From: an uncultured Clostridia bacterium | Lineage (GTDB): Bacteria; Bacillota; Clostridia; Saccharofermentanales; Saccharofermentanaceae | Direction of reading: 5' to 3' | Length of the DNA: 63,091 nucleotides | Assembly: GCA_947165785.1 (NCBI GenBank) | Contig: CAMVBS010000006.1 | Span: 1 to 63,091, forward strand | Shown here: one piece after another, positions 1-7,816 of the stretch | Position numbering within the stretch: the first letter of the stretch is position 1 | Layout: the number at the start of each line of letters is the position of its first letter | Translations under genes and position numbers: made by a program | Notes under the pieces: generated by a model | What the model saw: only the letters and a program-made list of their open reading frames with translations | The model's database searches: none | Told to the model about the DNA's origin: nothing

Positions 1-245
<245 letters not shown>

Positions 246-274
246 TCATAAGTCTACAGATCTAAAACCAATTG

Positions 275-304
275 CCGTCCCGTGTATGCGGGACGGTTTT
301 TTTT
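275..304 (+). terminator. Intrinsic terminator after tpiA
   Basis: A perfect 8-bp stem (275-282 with 289-296) with a 6-nt loop is followed directly by eight T residues. It closes the tpiA transcript and separates it from repeat array 1. Confidence 0.93.
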
Positions 305-316
305 GCATTAATTTGT

Positions 317-503
317 AATACACATAAGGGTTACTCCTGAAGATCTGCACTTTCCTAAGGTACACATTAGGGTTACTTTAACAAGGACTCTGCATCTTTT
401 GATACACGCTAGGGTTACTGGAAGAAGCGGTTCTCATCCTCGAGTAACCCTAAGGGTGATGCTTCAAGATTGGTACTGACTTAAAGTACACACTAGGGTT
501 ACT
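317..503. repeat. 42-bp-phased palindrome array 1 (5 elements)
   Basis: This fills the 318-bp gap between tpiA and the next gene. Five copies of a 19-bp element are centred at 326, 368, 410, 452 and 494, exactly 42 bp apart. Elements 1, 2, 3 and 5 read TACACAnnAGGGTTACT (strict half on the right). Element 4 is inverted (AGTAACCCTAAGGGTGAT). Because centres stay in register through the inversion, spacing rather than sequence copying appears to be conserved. The spacers between elements are unrelated to one another. A TATAAT hexamer at 533-538 lies just beyond the array and may serve the downstream gene. Confidence 0.9.
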
Positions 504-562
504 GGAAGGCAAAAACGGTAGCAGACAGGGTGTATAATGTAAGAAAAACGGGGGCTTGAAGG

Positions 563-1273
563 ATGTTTTATATATTAGCTATTGCAGTATATGTGTTTAG
601 CATGATCATTCAGGCGCGACTTACTAGTACGTTTAACAAATACTCAAAAGTTATGTCGACTCGAGGAATGTCTGCCGATGAAGCAGCAAAGCGCATCCTG
701 AATGGCGCGGGTGTAAGCGGACTTGTGATAAAGCCTGTTAAGGGCAGCCTTACGGACCACTACAATCCTAAGGACGGTACGATCAATCTGTCGCAGACTG
801 TTTATGGTCAGCGATCCATAGCTGCTGTTGCTGTTGCGGCACATGAGTGTGGACATGCGATCCAGGATGCACAGAACTGGTGGTTTTACAGGTTTAGGCA
901 GTTCCTGGCTCCGATCGCCGGGATCGCTTCGAGAGCAGGAGTTTATATAGCCATGGCAGGACTCGCGTTCTTGCTTGGAACTAACGCAGCAGAGTATGCG
1001 GGATACTACAACCTTGCATATAACATCATCACCGTGGGAATCTGTGTTTATTTTGTAGCTTTTCTTTTCTATCTTGTAATGGTTCCGGTCGAGTATAATG
1101 CCAGCAACAGGGCCCTCAAGATCATAAAAGAAGAAGGACTTGTCGGTGACGATCAGCTGAAGGCTTGTAAGAAAGTCCTGAGGGCAGCAGGAAGGACTTA
1201 TGTTATCGCACTAGCGTCCGCAGGCGTTACGCTTTTAAGGCTTTTCGTGATGCGAGGGAACAGAAGAAGATGA
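563..1273 (+). CDS. YugP-type neutral zinc metallopeptidase, membrane-bound
   Basis: 236 residues, the usual size for the Zn_peptidase_2 (YugP) family. A hydrophobic N-terminal helix (about residues 1-17) is followed by the zinc-binding motif HECGH at residues 94-98 within AVAAHECGHAIQDA. Two further membrane segments lie near 122-140 and 150-175, and a conserved VEYNAS segment is where the third zinc ligand is expected. It is probably a membrane protease acting at the inner face of the membrane; its substrate is unknown. The start has only a moderate RBS (GAAGG, 555-559). It overlaps the next gene by 4 bp (ATGA), so the two are cotranscribed and translationally coupled. Confidence 0.88.
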   Translation: MFYILAIAVYVFSMIIQARLTSTFNKYSKVMSTRGMSADEAAKRILNGAGVSGLVIKPVKGSLTDHYNPKDGTINLSQTVYGQRSIAAVAVAAHECGHAIQDAQNWWFYRFRQFLAPIAGIASRAGVYIAMAGLAFLLGTNAAEYAGYYNLAYNIITVGICVYFVAFLFYLVMVPVEYNASNRALKIIKEEGLVGDDQLKACKKVLRAAGRTYVIALASAGVTLLRLFVMRGNRRR

Positions 1274-2196
1274 AGATAGTTGAGTTTGATTCAGTATCGG
1301 GTCCGGGTAAGAAGACCGTCGGCTTTATCTGCGAGGCCCAAGAGCCTAAGGCGACGATCCAGGTCTGTCACGGAATGAGCGAGTATTTTGAAAGGTACCT
1401 CGAGTTCGCGGAGTACTTCAATAAGCTCGGATATACCGTGTGCGGCATCGATATGCAGGGGCACGGCCGCACGCAGGCAAAAAACAGCGATCCTCTGGGG
1501 TATATGGGAGATGAGAAGGACACCTATAAGACCCTGGCTGAGGATAACCTTATCTTCCGGGAATTGGTGGAGAAGACTACTGGTCAGGCGCCGACGATCC
1601 TTTACGGACACAGTATGGGGTCTTTTGTGGTGAGGATGATGTACTCGATCAAGAGATACTCTGATAATTACGACGCTTTCATCATATCTTCGACCAAGGG
1701 ACCGGAGCCTTTGGCGGGTATAGGTATAGTGCTCGCGAGCATCATATGCTTTTTCGGAAGATCGAAAAAGAGCGGAGGACTTTTAAGCCTGATAGCCTTC
1801 GGAAGCTATAATAAGCGGGTCAAGAACAAGAAGAATATGTATGACTGGATCAGCACCGACGAGACGGAAGTTACTAAGTACGCCAACGATCCGCTCTGCA
1901 ATTACCTTTTCACGAACAAGGGATACTATGACCTTTTTAAGCTCGTTAAGTTCATCCAGAGCAAGGAAGCGGAGGAGGGCCTGTGCGGTAAGCCGTGTCA
2001 GTTCCTGTATGCCGATGAAGACCCTGTAGGATCTTATGGAAAGGGCGTAAAAAAGGTCATAGAGATCTTTAAGGCTCACAAAGTCCCTCTTGAAGAAAAG
2101 GACTTCGGACCCTACAGACATGAGCTTATGCATGAGCCTATAAGATTTGAATACTTTAAGACCGTGGCTGATTTTGTCGAGAAGAATATCAGTTGA
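1270..2196 (+). CDS. Alpha/beta hydrolase, monoacylglycerol lipase / lysophospholipase-like
   Basis: 308 residues, cytoplasmic, without a signal peptide. The fold is of the hydrolase_4 (serine aminopeptidase S33) type: oxyanion-side motif CHGMSEY near residue 35, DMQGHGRT near 60-70, nucleophile elbow YGHSMGS with Ser115, a helical lid region (about 150-235), then a late Asp segment (YADEDPVGSYGKG) and a C-terminal His (PYRHELMHE). A carboxylic ester of a lipid or small molecule is the likely substrate, but the exact one cannot be read from sequence. It starts inside the stop codon of the metallopeptidase. Its 3' end overlaps the convergent deoBC gene by 8 bp, so there is no space for a terminator between them. 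Confidence 0.85.
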   Translation: MKIVEFDSVSGPGKKTVGFICEAQEPKATIQVCHGMSEYFERYLEFAEYFNKLGYTVCGIDMQGHGRTQAKNSDPLGYMGDEKDTYKTLAEDNLIFRELVEKTTGQAPTILYGHSMGSFVVRMMYSIKRYSDNYDAFIISSTKGPEPLAGIGIVLASIICFFGRSKKSGGLLSLIAFGSYNKRVKNKKNMYDWISTDETEVTKYANDPLCNYLFTNKGYYDLFKLVKFIQSKEAEEGLCGKPCQFLYADEDPVGSYGKGVKKVIEIFKAHKVPLEEKDFGPYRHELMHEPIRFEYFKTVADFVEKNIS

Positions 2197-3973
2197 GGTT
2201 TGATGCGCCGATCCTGCTCGCGCCGGCCTCGATCATCTGCGCGGCAAGTTCCTTGGTGCGGATACCGCCTGCAGCCTTGACCTTGACGTTGCCGCCGACG
2301 TTAGCTTTCATGAGCTTAACATCCTCGATGGTCGCACCCATGGAGCCGAAGCCCGTGCTTGTCTTTATGAAGTCGGCGCCTGCTTTGGTGACGATCTTAC
2401 AGAGCTTTATCTTTTCTTCCTCGTTCAAAAGGCATGTCTCGATGATGACCTTTAAGATGGCGCCCTTGGCGTGAACGCCTGAAGCGAGGGCCTTGATCTC
2501 TTCTTCAACGAGGTCGAACTTTCCTTCTTTTACATAACAGTTGTTGATGACCATGTCGATCTCTTTGGCGCCGTTATCGCATGCCTCGATTGCTTCTGCG
2601 AGCTTGATGTAGGATGTGTGGTATCCGTTCGGAAAACCGATCACGGTGCAGATCGGAAGCTTGCCGCCCGCGTATTCGTATGCCTGCTTTACAAAGCACG
2701 GCTGGATGCAGACTGATGCGGCATTGACGGAAACAGCCTTGTCGATCAGGGCTTTGATGTCCTCGAAAGTAGCATTTGTCTTAAGATTCGTCATGTCGAC
2801 GTAACTCATTATGTTGTCCATAGATGGCTCCTTTGAATGATTATCGAAAATATATGAAGAAATAAGGAAGAACCCGCGGTGGAACCCGAGGTCCTGACCT
2901 TCCTGTCCCTTGCGGTACATAAGAAGCGGGGTGTTCTCCCTGGAATGGTCCGTTGAAGGCGTGGACGGATCGCAGCCGTGATCAGCCGTGATGATGAGAA
3001 GATCGTCGTCGCGCATACCGGCAAGGAATCTGCCGAGTGCTTCGTCGAATTCCATCAGTGCGTTGGCATAGCCGACAGGGTCATTTCTGTGACCGTAGAG
3101 CATGTCAAAATCAACGAGGTTGATGAAGCAAAGACCGTCAAAATCACGCTCTTGCATCTCGAGCATTACCTTGATACCCTCAGTATTACCTGAAGTCCTT
3201 ATGGCTTCGGTAATGCCTCTTCCGGCGAAGATATCAACGATCTTGCCGACTGAGATAACATCCTTGCCGCGGGCCTTGAGGACGTCGAGCATCGTGTCGC
3301 GTGAAGGCTCGAGCGAGAAATCGTGGCGGTTGGATGTTCTCTTGTAATCGCCTGATGTGCCGATGAACGGGCGGGCGATGATCCTTCCGACGGCGTGTTT
3401 GCCTGTCATGATCGCGCGGGCTTTGGTGCAGATGTCGTAAAGCTCAGGAACGGGGATGACATCCTCGTGTGCCGCGATCTGAAGAACGCTGTCAGCTGAA
3501 GTATAGACTATGAGAGCACCTGTCTTTACATGTTCGTCGCCGTAATCGCGGATGACATCGGTTCCGCTGTATGGTCTGTTGCAGAGGATATCGCGGCCGG
3601 TCGCTTCTTTAAGGGCAGCAAGCACCTCCTCGGGAAAGCCGTTCGGGTAGGTCGGGAGAGGTTCGTTCGAGACGAGACCTGCGATCTCCCAGTGCCCTAT
3701 CGTGGTGTCTTTGCCGCGGGAGACTTCCGCCAGACGGCCGTAGGAACCTATCGGTGTGACGGGGTCGGTTTTTTCGAGATAAGAAAGGATGCGAGGGTCC
3801 TTGTGCCCTTCGATGCTGAACAGACCGAGCTTTGTGAGATTCGGAAGCTTAAGGCCTTTTACGTCGCATACTGCCGCGAGCGTGTTGCTGCCGAGATCGC
3901 CGAAAAGGTCTGCGTCGGCGGCTTCTCCGATGCCGAAGCTGTCAAGAACGACAAGGAATGTTCTCTTTGCCAT
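2189..3973 (-). CDS. deoB-deoC: Phosphopentomutase / deoxyribose-phosphate aldolase in one frame (DeoB-DeoC)
   Basis: 594 residues. Residues 1-384 are phosphopentomutase: metal site near DSFGIGEA, phospho-acceptor Thr90 in GKDTTIGHWE, and the metal-binding DHGCDPSTPSTDHSRE segment. Residues 385-594 are class I deoxyribose-phosphate aldolase: Schiff-base Lys537 in FIKTSTG and Lys566 in KAAGG. DeoB makes deoxyribose 5-phosphate from the 1-phosphate and DeoC splits it to glyceraldehyde 3-phosphate and acetaldehyde, so the joined domains do consecutive steps of deoxynucleoside salvage. No stop codon separates them. The DeoB tail (FFLISSYIFDN) still aligns with the usual FADISATIFDN-type end, so the join is a lost stop and not an obvious frameshift. 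A complete RBS and ATG for DeoC remain inside the frame (2819-2834). The start at 3973 has an excellent AGGAGG six bases upstream. Confidence 0.9.
   Translation of the reverse strand: MAKRTFLVVLDSFGIGEAADADLFGDLGSNTLAAVCDVKGLKLPNLTKLGLFSIEGHKDPRILSYLEKTDPVTPIGSYGRLAEVSRGKDTTIGHWEIAGLVSNEPLPTYPNGFPEEVLAALKEATGRDILCNRPYSGTDVIRDYGDEHVKTGALIVYTSADSVLQIAAHEDVIPVPELYDICTKARAIMTGKHAVGRIIARPFIGTSGDYKRTSNRHDFSLEPSRDTMLDVLKARGKDVISVGKIVDIFAGRGITEAIRTSGNTEGIKVMLEMQERDFDGLCFINLVDFDMLYGHRNDPVGYANALMEFDEALGRFLAGMRDDDLLIITADHGCDPSTPSTDHSRENTPLLMYRKGQEGQDLGFHRGFFLISSYIFDNHSKEPSMDNIMSYVDMTNLKTNATFEDIKALIDKAVSVNAASVCIQPCFVKQAYEYAGGKLPICTVIGFPNGYHTSYIKLAEAIEACDNGAKEIDMVINNCYVKEGKFDLVEEEIKALASGVHAKGAILKVIIETCLLNEEEKIKLCKIVTKAGADFIKTSTGFGSMGATIEDVKLMKANVGGNVKVKAAGGIRTKELAAQMIEAGASRIGASNLN
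2819..2834 (-). promoter_or_regulatory. Internal ribosome binding site and ATG for free DeoC
   Basis: On the minus strand AAAGGAG (2828-2834) sits 6 nt before an ATG (2819-2821) that begins the aldolase domain (MDNIMSYVDMTN). This is a consensus start site in frame inside the larger deoB-deoC frame. It could give a free 210-residue DeoC in addition to the fusion. Confidence 0.75.
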
Positions 3974-4007
3974 GATCGCCCTCCTGGTGAATTAGACTTT
4001 TGAGTAT

Positions 4008-4013
4008 ATTATA
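4008..4013 (-). promoter_or_regulatory. Probable -10 element of deoB-deoC
   Basis: TATAAT on the minus strand, 35 bp upstream of the deoB start. No good -35 is visible at 17 bp, so the assignment rests on the -10 hexamer and position only. Confidence 0.4.
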
Positions 4014-4023
4014 CGTTAACAGG

Positions 4024-4075
4024 GCTTTTTCGAGTAAGGAAATTATGTTACAAACCTTTGTCTTCTCGAAAAAGC
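4024..4075. promoter_or_regulatory. Inverted repeat GCTTTTTCGAG / CTCGAAAAAGC between divergent genes
   Basis: Perfect 11-bp arms (4024-4034 and 4065-4075) are separated by 30 bp, between deoB-deoC (minus) and the LRR protein gene (plus). Placement between the two promoters suggests an operator or looping site. The same core TTTTTCGAG recurs in several other 5' regions of this window. Confidence 0.5.
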
Positions 4076-4083
4076 GAAACGAT

Positions 4084-4112
4084 TTGTGCATTTCTCAAAT
4101 ATATGTTACAAT
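4084..4112 (+). promoter_or_regulatory. Promoter for the secreted LRR protein
   Basis: TTGTGC (4084-4089), a 17-bp spacer and TACAAT (4107-4112). The transcript would have a leader of about 100 nt before the RBS at 4208-4214. Confidence 0.6.
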
Positions 4113-4221
4113 ACACGATGGAAGATAAAAGAAATGAGAGAAAGTCTAACTTTCCCTTATGTTTGTTTTGCCTTCCAAAAATTATTATGTAGGCGCATTA
4201 TGCGTCGAAGGAGGATATAAA

Positions 4222-5019
4222 ATGAACATTTTGAAAAAGCTAGTGTCATTCGCATTGACAGCAGCAGTCGTTGCAGGTATCGGTTCTACGTCATTTGCAG
4301 CAGAGACAAGTGTTAACATTGCCAAGACATTCCCTGACAAGAATCTCCAGAAGGTCGTCAGCAAGTATGACAAGGACAAAAACGGCACTTTGAGTCTCGC
4401 CGAGATGAAGAAGTTCACAGAGCTCAGCATCTGGTCTGAAGACTGCGTTGAAGATCTCACAGGTATCGACAAGCTCAAGTACACAACAAGACTCATCGTA
4501 TTTGAAGGTGATATGGAGACTATCAATCTCAGTAAGTGCGATAACATCGAGTATGCAAATATCATTTGCACAAATCAGCTTACTTCTTTTACAGGCGGAT
4601 GGGGTCTTGAGTATCTTGAACTGTCTTTCTGTACAAAGCTCTCTTCACTTGATCTTTCCAGATCATACAATCTCGAGACATTTAAGTTCATAAGAAACAC
4701 AAAGTTCAGGGGTACTGTCGACCTTAATGCATCTCCTTATCTTGAGCATGTTGAACTCCTTGATCTTAACTGCACAGGTGTCAGGTTCAACAAGGGTGCA
4801 AACCTTAAGTACATCGAGTGTACCAGAACAAAGATCGAGAGCCTTAATCTCAATGTCATGAACTTCAATACTCTCACAAGAATACTTGTTTATGATAATC
4901 CGAACCTCAGATCACTCTACCTCCCGTCTAATTCATTCTCTGTACTTATGAGTCACAGAACGAATAACGGCTACAGCTACAGGGATTCACAGAGAAGCAT
5001 CTCTATCTCTACTAAGTAA
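4222..5019 (+). CDS. Secreted protein with EF-hand calcium loop and leucine-rich repeats
   Basis: 265 residues. The ATG at 4222 is chosen because AAGGAGG lies just upstream and the protein then begins with a clean Sec signal peptide (MNILKKL, hydrophobic core, cleavage near SFAAE at about residue 26). A reading from 4159 would put 21 non-signal residues in front of it. Residues about 50-61 form a textbook EF-hand loop (DKDKNGTLSLAE), as in dockerin-like or calcium-sensing modules. The rest is a series of irregular leucine-rich repeats (LEYLELSFCTKLSSLDLS, LETFKF, LEHVELLDL, LRSLYLPSN). No LPxTG or other surface anchor is seen, so it is probably secreted. Its partner is unknown; LRR folds usually bind proteins or surfaces. 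Confidence 0.75.
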   Translation: MNILKKLVSFALTAAVVAGIGSTSFAAETSVNIAKTFPDKNLQKVVSKYDKDKNGTLSLAEMKKFTELSIWSEDCVEDLTGIDKLKYTTRLIVFEGDMETINLSKCDNIEYANIICTNQLTSFTGGWGLEYLELSFCTKLSSLDLSRSYNLETFKFIRNTKFRGTVDLNASPYLEHVELLDLNCTGVRFNKGANLKYIECTRTKIESLNLNVMNFNTLTRILVYDNPNLRSLYLPSNSFSVLMSHRTNNGYSYRDSQRSISISTK

Positions 5020-5046
5020 TCCTTTTCTGAGACAGTATAAAAACAG

Positions 5047-5079
5047 CCGGTTTCCTGCTTTCGCAGGGGACCGGTTTTT
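5047..5079 (+). terminator. Intrinsic terminator after the LRR gene
   Basis: An interrupted stem (CCGGT and CCTGC arms with GCAGG and ACCGG) with a TTTC loop is followed by a run of T. Confidence 0.85.
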
Positions 5080-5191
5080 ATTGGAACAGGACTTGTCACG
5101 ATGGGCTTTTTGACAAGGAAATCACACGTTATATGCTTATCTTCGTCAAAGTGACAAGCGGGGCTTTCTTTATTTTAGTGCGAATTTAAAC

Positions 5192-5209
5192 TACAATTTA
5201 ATCGCTATG
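5192..5209 (+). promoter_or_regulatory. -10-like TACAAT immediately before the LtaS-type start codon, no RBS
   Basis: TACAAT at 5192-5197 ends only 9 nt before the ATG at 5207, and no GGAGG-like sequence lies between. If used, transcription would begin at or next to the ATG, giving a leaderless mRNA. The -35 region is weak. A TTGACA at 5110-5115 with TATGCT at 5132-5137 (16-bp spacer) is an alternative upstream promoter. Confidence 0.35.
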
Positions 5210-7816
5210 AAAAGAACGAGTAAGTTTGGACGTCTGGTTTCAATAACGAGAAACAAGAAGCGCTGGATAGCAGTCGGCGTTGTTCTTGCTGTGCTCGTAA
5301 CATTACTTGCCCTGTTTTTCCCGCGTTTTAAAGATGAGAGAGTATCATCATGTGCCGGTACCAGAGGTGAGCGTTCAGGAAGAACACTTGGTGCTCCTCT
5401 TGTTCAGCCTTTTACTCCTACGGGACCGAAGATCAACTATATCGAGCTTCGTTTCGCGAACTGCGACTACAACGAAGGAACGTTAACTTTTACCGTATAC
5501 AAGAAGAGCAGTGAAGAGCAGCTTTACACAAAGACAGTCAATGTCGCAGATCTGCAAAGCGATGAGTACTACAGATTCAACGTTGAACTTAACGTAAAGC
5601 CGGGTCAGAAGTATTACTACACAGTCCTCAGTGAAGGCATGGTAGACCTTCATGCCCCGAGAGTCTGGATCTCCAACAACATTGCCGACGAGTGCGGTAA
5701 CGTAACTTATTTCGGCTACGACCCTAATATCAGGATGCAGGCATCCACAGAGATCGGATACGCTCAGTTCCATTACGCTGCATATATCATCTCTTTTACA
5801 TGTGTCTTTATAGCAGCATTTACCGCACTTCTCGTACTTCATATCGATTCCAGAAGACGTAAGGTCATCTGCTACCTCGTTCTTGCCATCATGCCTGGTG
5901 TATCGTTCCTTCTCGTTGAGATCTTGAACGCCAACTCCATCACGGGCAAGATCTTTGCAGCCTATTTTGTCAATTACATCCTGTACTTCCTTATATACTG
6001 CCTGTTCTTCGCGATCACGAACAGATTGAGGTTCGCGGTCCTTTTCTCGAACACGGTTATCTTCTTCATCGGTATCATCAACTTCTACAAGCTCGAATTC
6101 AGAGGTGAGCCTGTATCACTGTCTGATATCGCTTCGCTGAAGACTGCCATGAACGTTGCAGGCGAATATGAAGTAAAGCTCAGTTATATCGTTATCATGA
6201 CGGCATGCCTTTTCATGCTGGTTACTGCTGTCGTATCCAGATTCAGATACAGGATGAGGAGAAAGAGATCGAGGATAGCTATCGGAGCTCTTTGCATCCT
6301 TCTCGGCACACTCACTGTATTCGCCCTTTTCGATACGGACAGATATTCAACGACCAAGAATTCCATCATGAAGAAGCTCGGTATCGTCAACAATGTCTGG
6401 AACCAGCCGCTGAACTATACCGATAACGGCATGATCGTTGCGATCACCATGAATGCGCAGTACCTGAAAGTCAGCCCGCCGTCCGTATACAGCGAGCAGG
6501 GACTTAAGGACGTCGAGCAGGATATCTCCGATAACTACGGTACGAATATGCTCACGGATCAAAAGCTTTCCGTCAACATGAGAAGGAGAGTCCTTAATAA
6601 CGAGAAGCCGAACATCATCTGCATCATGAACGAGTCCTACTCCGATTTCTCCCAGTTCGGCGAGATCGAGCTCAGCCAGGACTATAACCCTTTCATGGAT
6701 TCTCTTACCGAAAACACCATCAAAGGCGAATGTTACGTATCGACTTACGGCGGCGGAACGGCAAACTCAGAGTTTGAGTTCCTTACTGGTAACTCCATGA
6801 TCTGTATGCCGAACGGCAGTATCCCGTATCAGCAGTACATCACAAGCGACGCCGGTTCGCTCTCCAGACTCCTTAAGAGTTACGGCTACACGGCTTATGC
6901 TGTTCACCCGTATCTTGCGAGCGGATGGAACAGACCTGACGTATATAAGTACATGAACTTCGATGCATTCTATTCCATCGACGATTTCAAGGAGCCTGAG
7001 TTCGTCAGATCCTACATCAGCGACAACTGCTCTTATAACAAGGTCATCGAGCTTTATGAAGAGCACGAGAGAAACAACACGAACCCGCTCTTCGTATTCA
7101 ACGTAACGATGCAGAACCACGGTTCTTACACAAAGACATACGCCAACTTCGAGCCTGACGTTAGCTATGTCAAGAATCCGGGCGCATTCCCTCAGGCAGA
7201 GCAGTATTTTTCTGTAGCGCACAAATCCGATGCTGCCGTCGAGAAGCTCATCAACTATTTTTCGAATGTAGATGAGCCTACTGTGATCTGCTTCTTCGGC
7301 GATCACCTCCCGAGCCTCAAGGACGGCTTCTACGAGGAGATCCTCGGCGTTAAGGACATTTCCGAGCTTACGCCTGAGCAGATGCAGAAGCTCTACATCA
7401 CAGACTATTTCATCTGGGCTAACTACGATATCCCTGAAAAAGACATCAAGGCTATCTCACTTAACTACCTGTCCACTCTCGTTATGCAGGTCGCAGGACT
7501 TCCGATGTCCGAATATCAGATGTTCCTTTCCGATCTTTACGAGGTATACCCTGTAGTCACGACAATGGGTATCTGCGACAAGGACGGCAACTACTTAGGC
7601 GGAACACTTGAGATGCTCCATAAGGACCTTTGGAACTACTATTCGGTTCTCGAGTACAATAACGTTTTCGGCAAGGACAACAGAGCATCTTATATTTTCG
7701 ACATACCATTCTATGAGGCGCTGAAGTACAAGCGTTCTCTCGAGACAACAGATGCACTCCCGGCTGACTCCACTACTACTTCAGTCACCAAGGAGAGCGA
7801 AGAAGAGGATAATTAA
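5207..7816 (+). CDS. LtaS-type phosphoglycerol transferase / sulfatase-family membrane protein
   Basis: 869 residues. Order: cytoplasmic basic N-terminus, a membrane helix (about 21-41), a beta-rich extracytoplasmic region (about 60-180), a block of four to five membrane helices (about 185-400), then a large extracytoplasmic sulfatase-fold domain. The domain carries the metal-binding NESYSDFS segment, the catalytic threonine Thr518 in YGGGTANSEFEF, the HPYLASGWNR segment and the late metal site FFGDHLPSL. This is the lipoteichoic acid synthase / phosphoglycerol transferase architecture, acting at the outer face of the membrane on glycerophosphate or related head groups. It is longer than typical LtaS (about 650) because of the extra N-terminal ectodomain, so the acceptor polymer may differ. 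The start has no visible RBS. The stop overlaps the helicase start (TAATG). Confidence 0.85.
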   Translation: MKRTSKFGRLVSITRNKKRWIAVGVVLAVLVTLLALFFPRFKDERVSSCAGTRGERSGRTLGAPLVQPFTPTGPKINYIELRFANCDYNEGTLTFTVYKKSSEEQLYTKTVNVADLQSDEYYRFNVELNVKPGQKYYYTVLSEGMVDLHAPRVWISNNIADECGNVTYFGYDPNIRMQASTEIGYAQFHYAAYIISFTCVFIAAFTALLVLHIDSRRRKVICYLVLAIMPGVSFLLVEILNANSITGKIFAAYFVNYILYFLIYCLFFAITNRLRFAVLFSNTVIFFIGIINFYKLEFRGEPVSLSDIASLKTAMNVAGEYEVKLSYIVIMTACLFMLVTAVVSRFRYRMRRKRSRIAIGALCILLGTLTVFALFDTDRYSTTKNSIMKKLGIVNNVWNQPLNYTDNGMIVAITMNAQYLKVSPPSVYSEQGLKDVEQDISDNYGTNMLTDQKLSVNMRRRVLNNEKPNIICIMNESYSDFSQFGEIELSQDYNPFMDSLTENTIKGECYVSTYGGGTANSEFEFLTGNSMICMPNGSIPYQQYITSDAGSLSRLLKSYGYTAYAVHPYLASGWNRPDVYKYMNFDAFYSIDDFKEPEFVRSYISDNCSYNKVIELYEEHERNNTNPLFVFNVTMQNHGSYTKTYANFEPDVSYVKNPGAFPQAEQYFSVAHKSDAAVEKLINYFSNVDEPTVICFFGDHLPSLKDGFYEEILGVKDISELTPEQMQKLYITDYFIWANYDIPEKDIKAISLNYLSTLVMQVAGLPMSEYQMFLSDLYEVYPVVTTMGICDKDGNYLGGTLEMLHKDLWNYYSVLEYNNVFGKDNRASYIFDIPFYEALKYKRSLETTDALPADSTTTSVTKESEEEDN

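Noticed and set aside
2855..2890. Frameshift at the DeoB/DeoC junction
   Set aside because: The DeoB tail still aligns in frame (FFLISSYIFDN against FADISATIFDN-type), and the other frames do not restore a better DeoB end. A lost stop fits better, though a sequencing error is not excluded.
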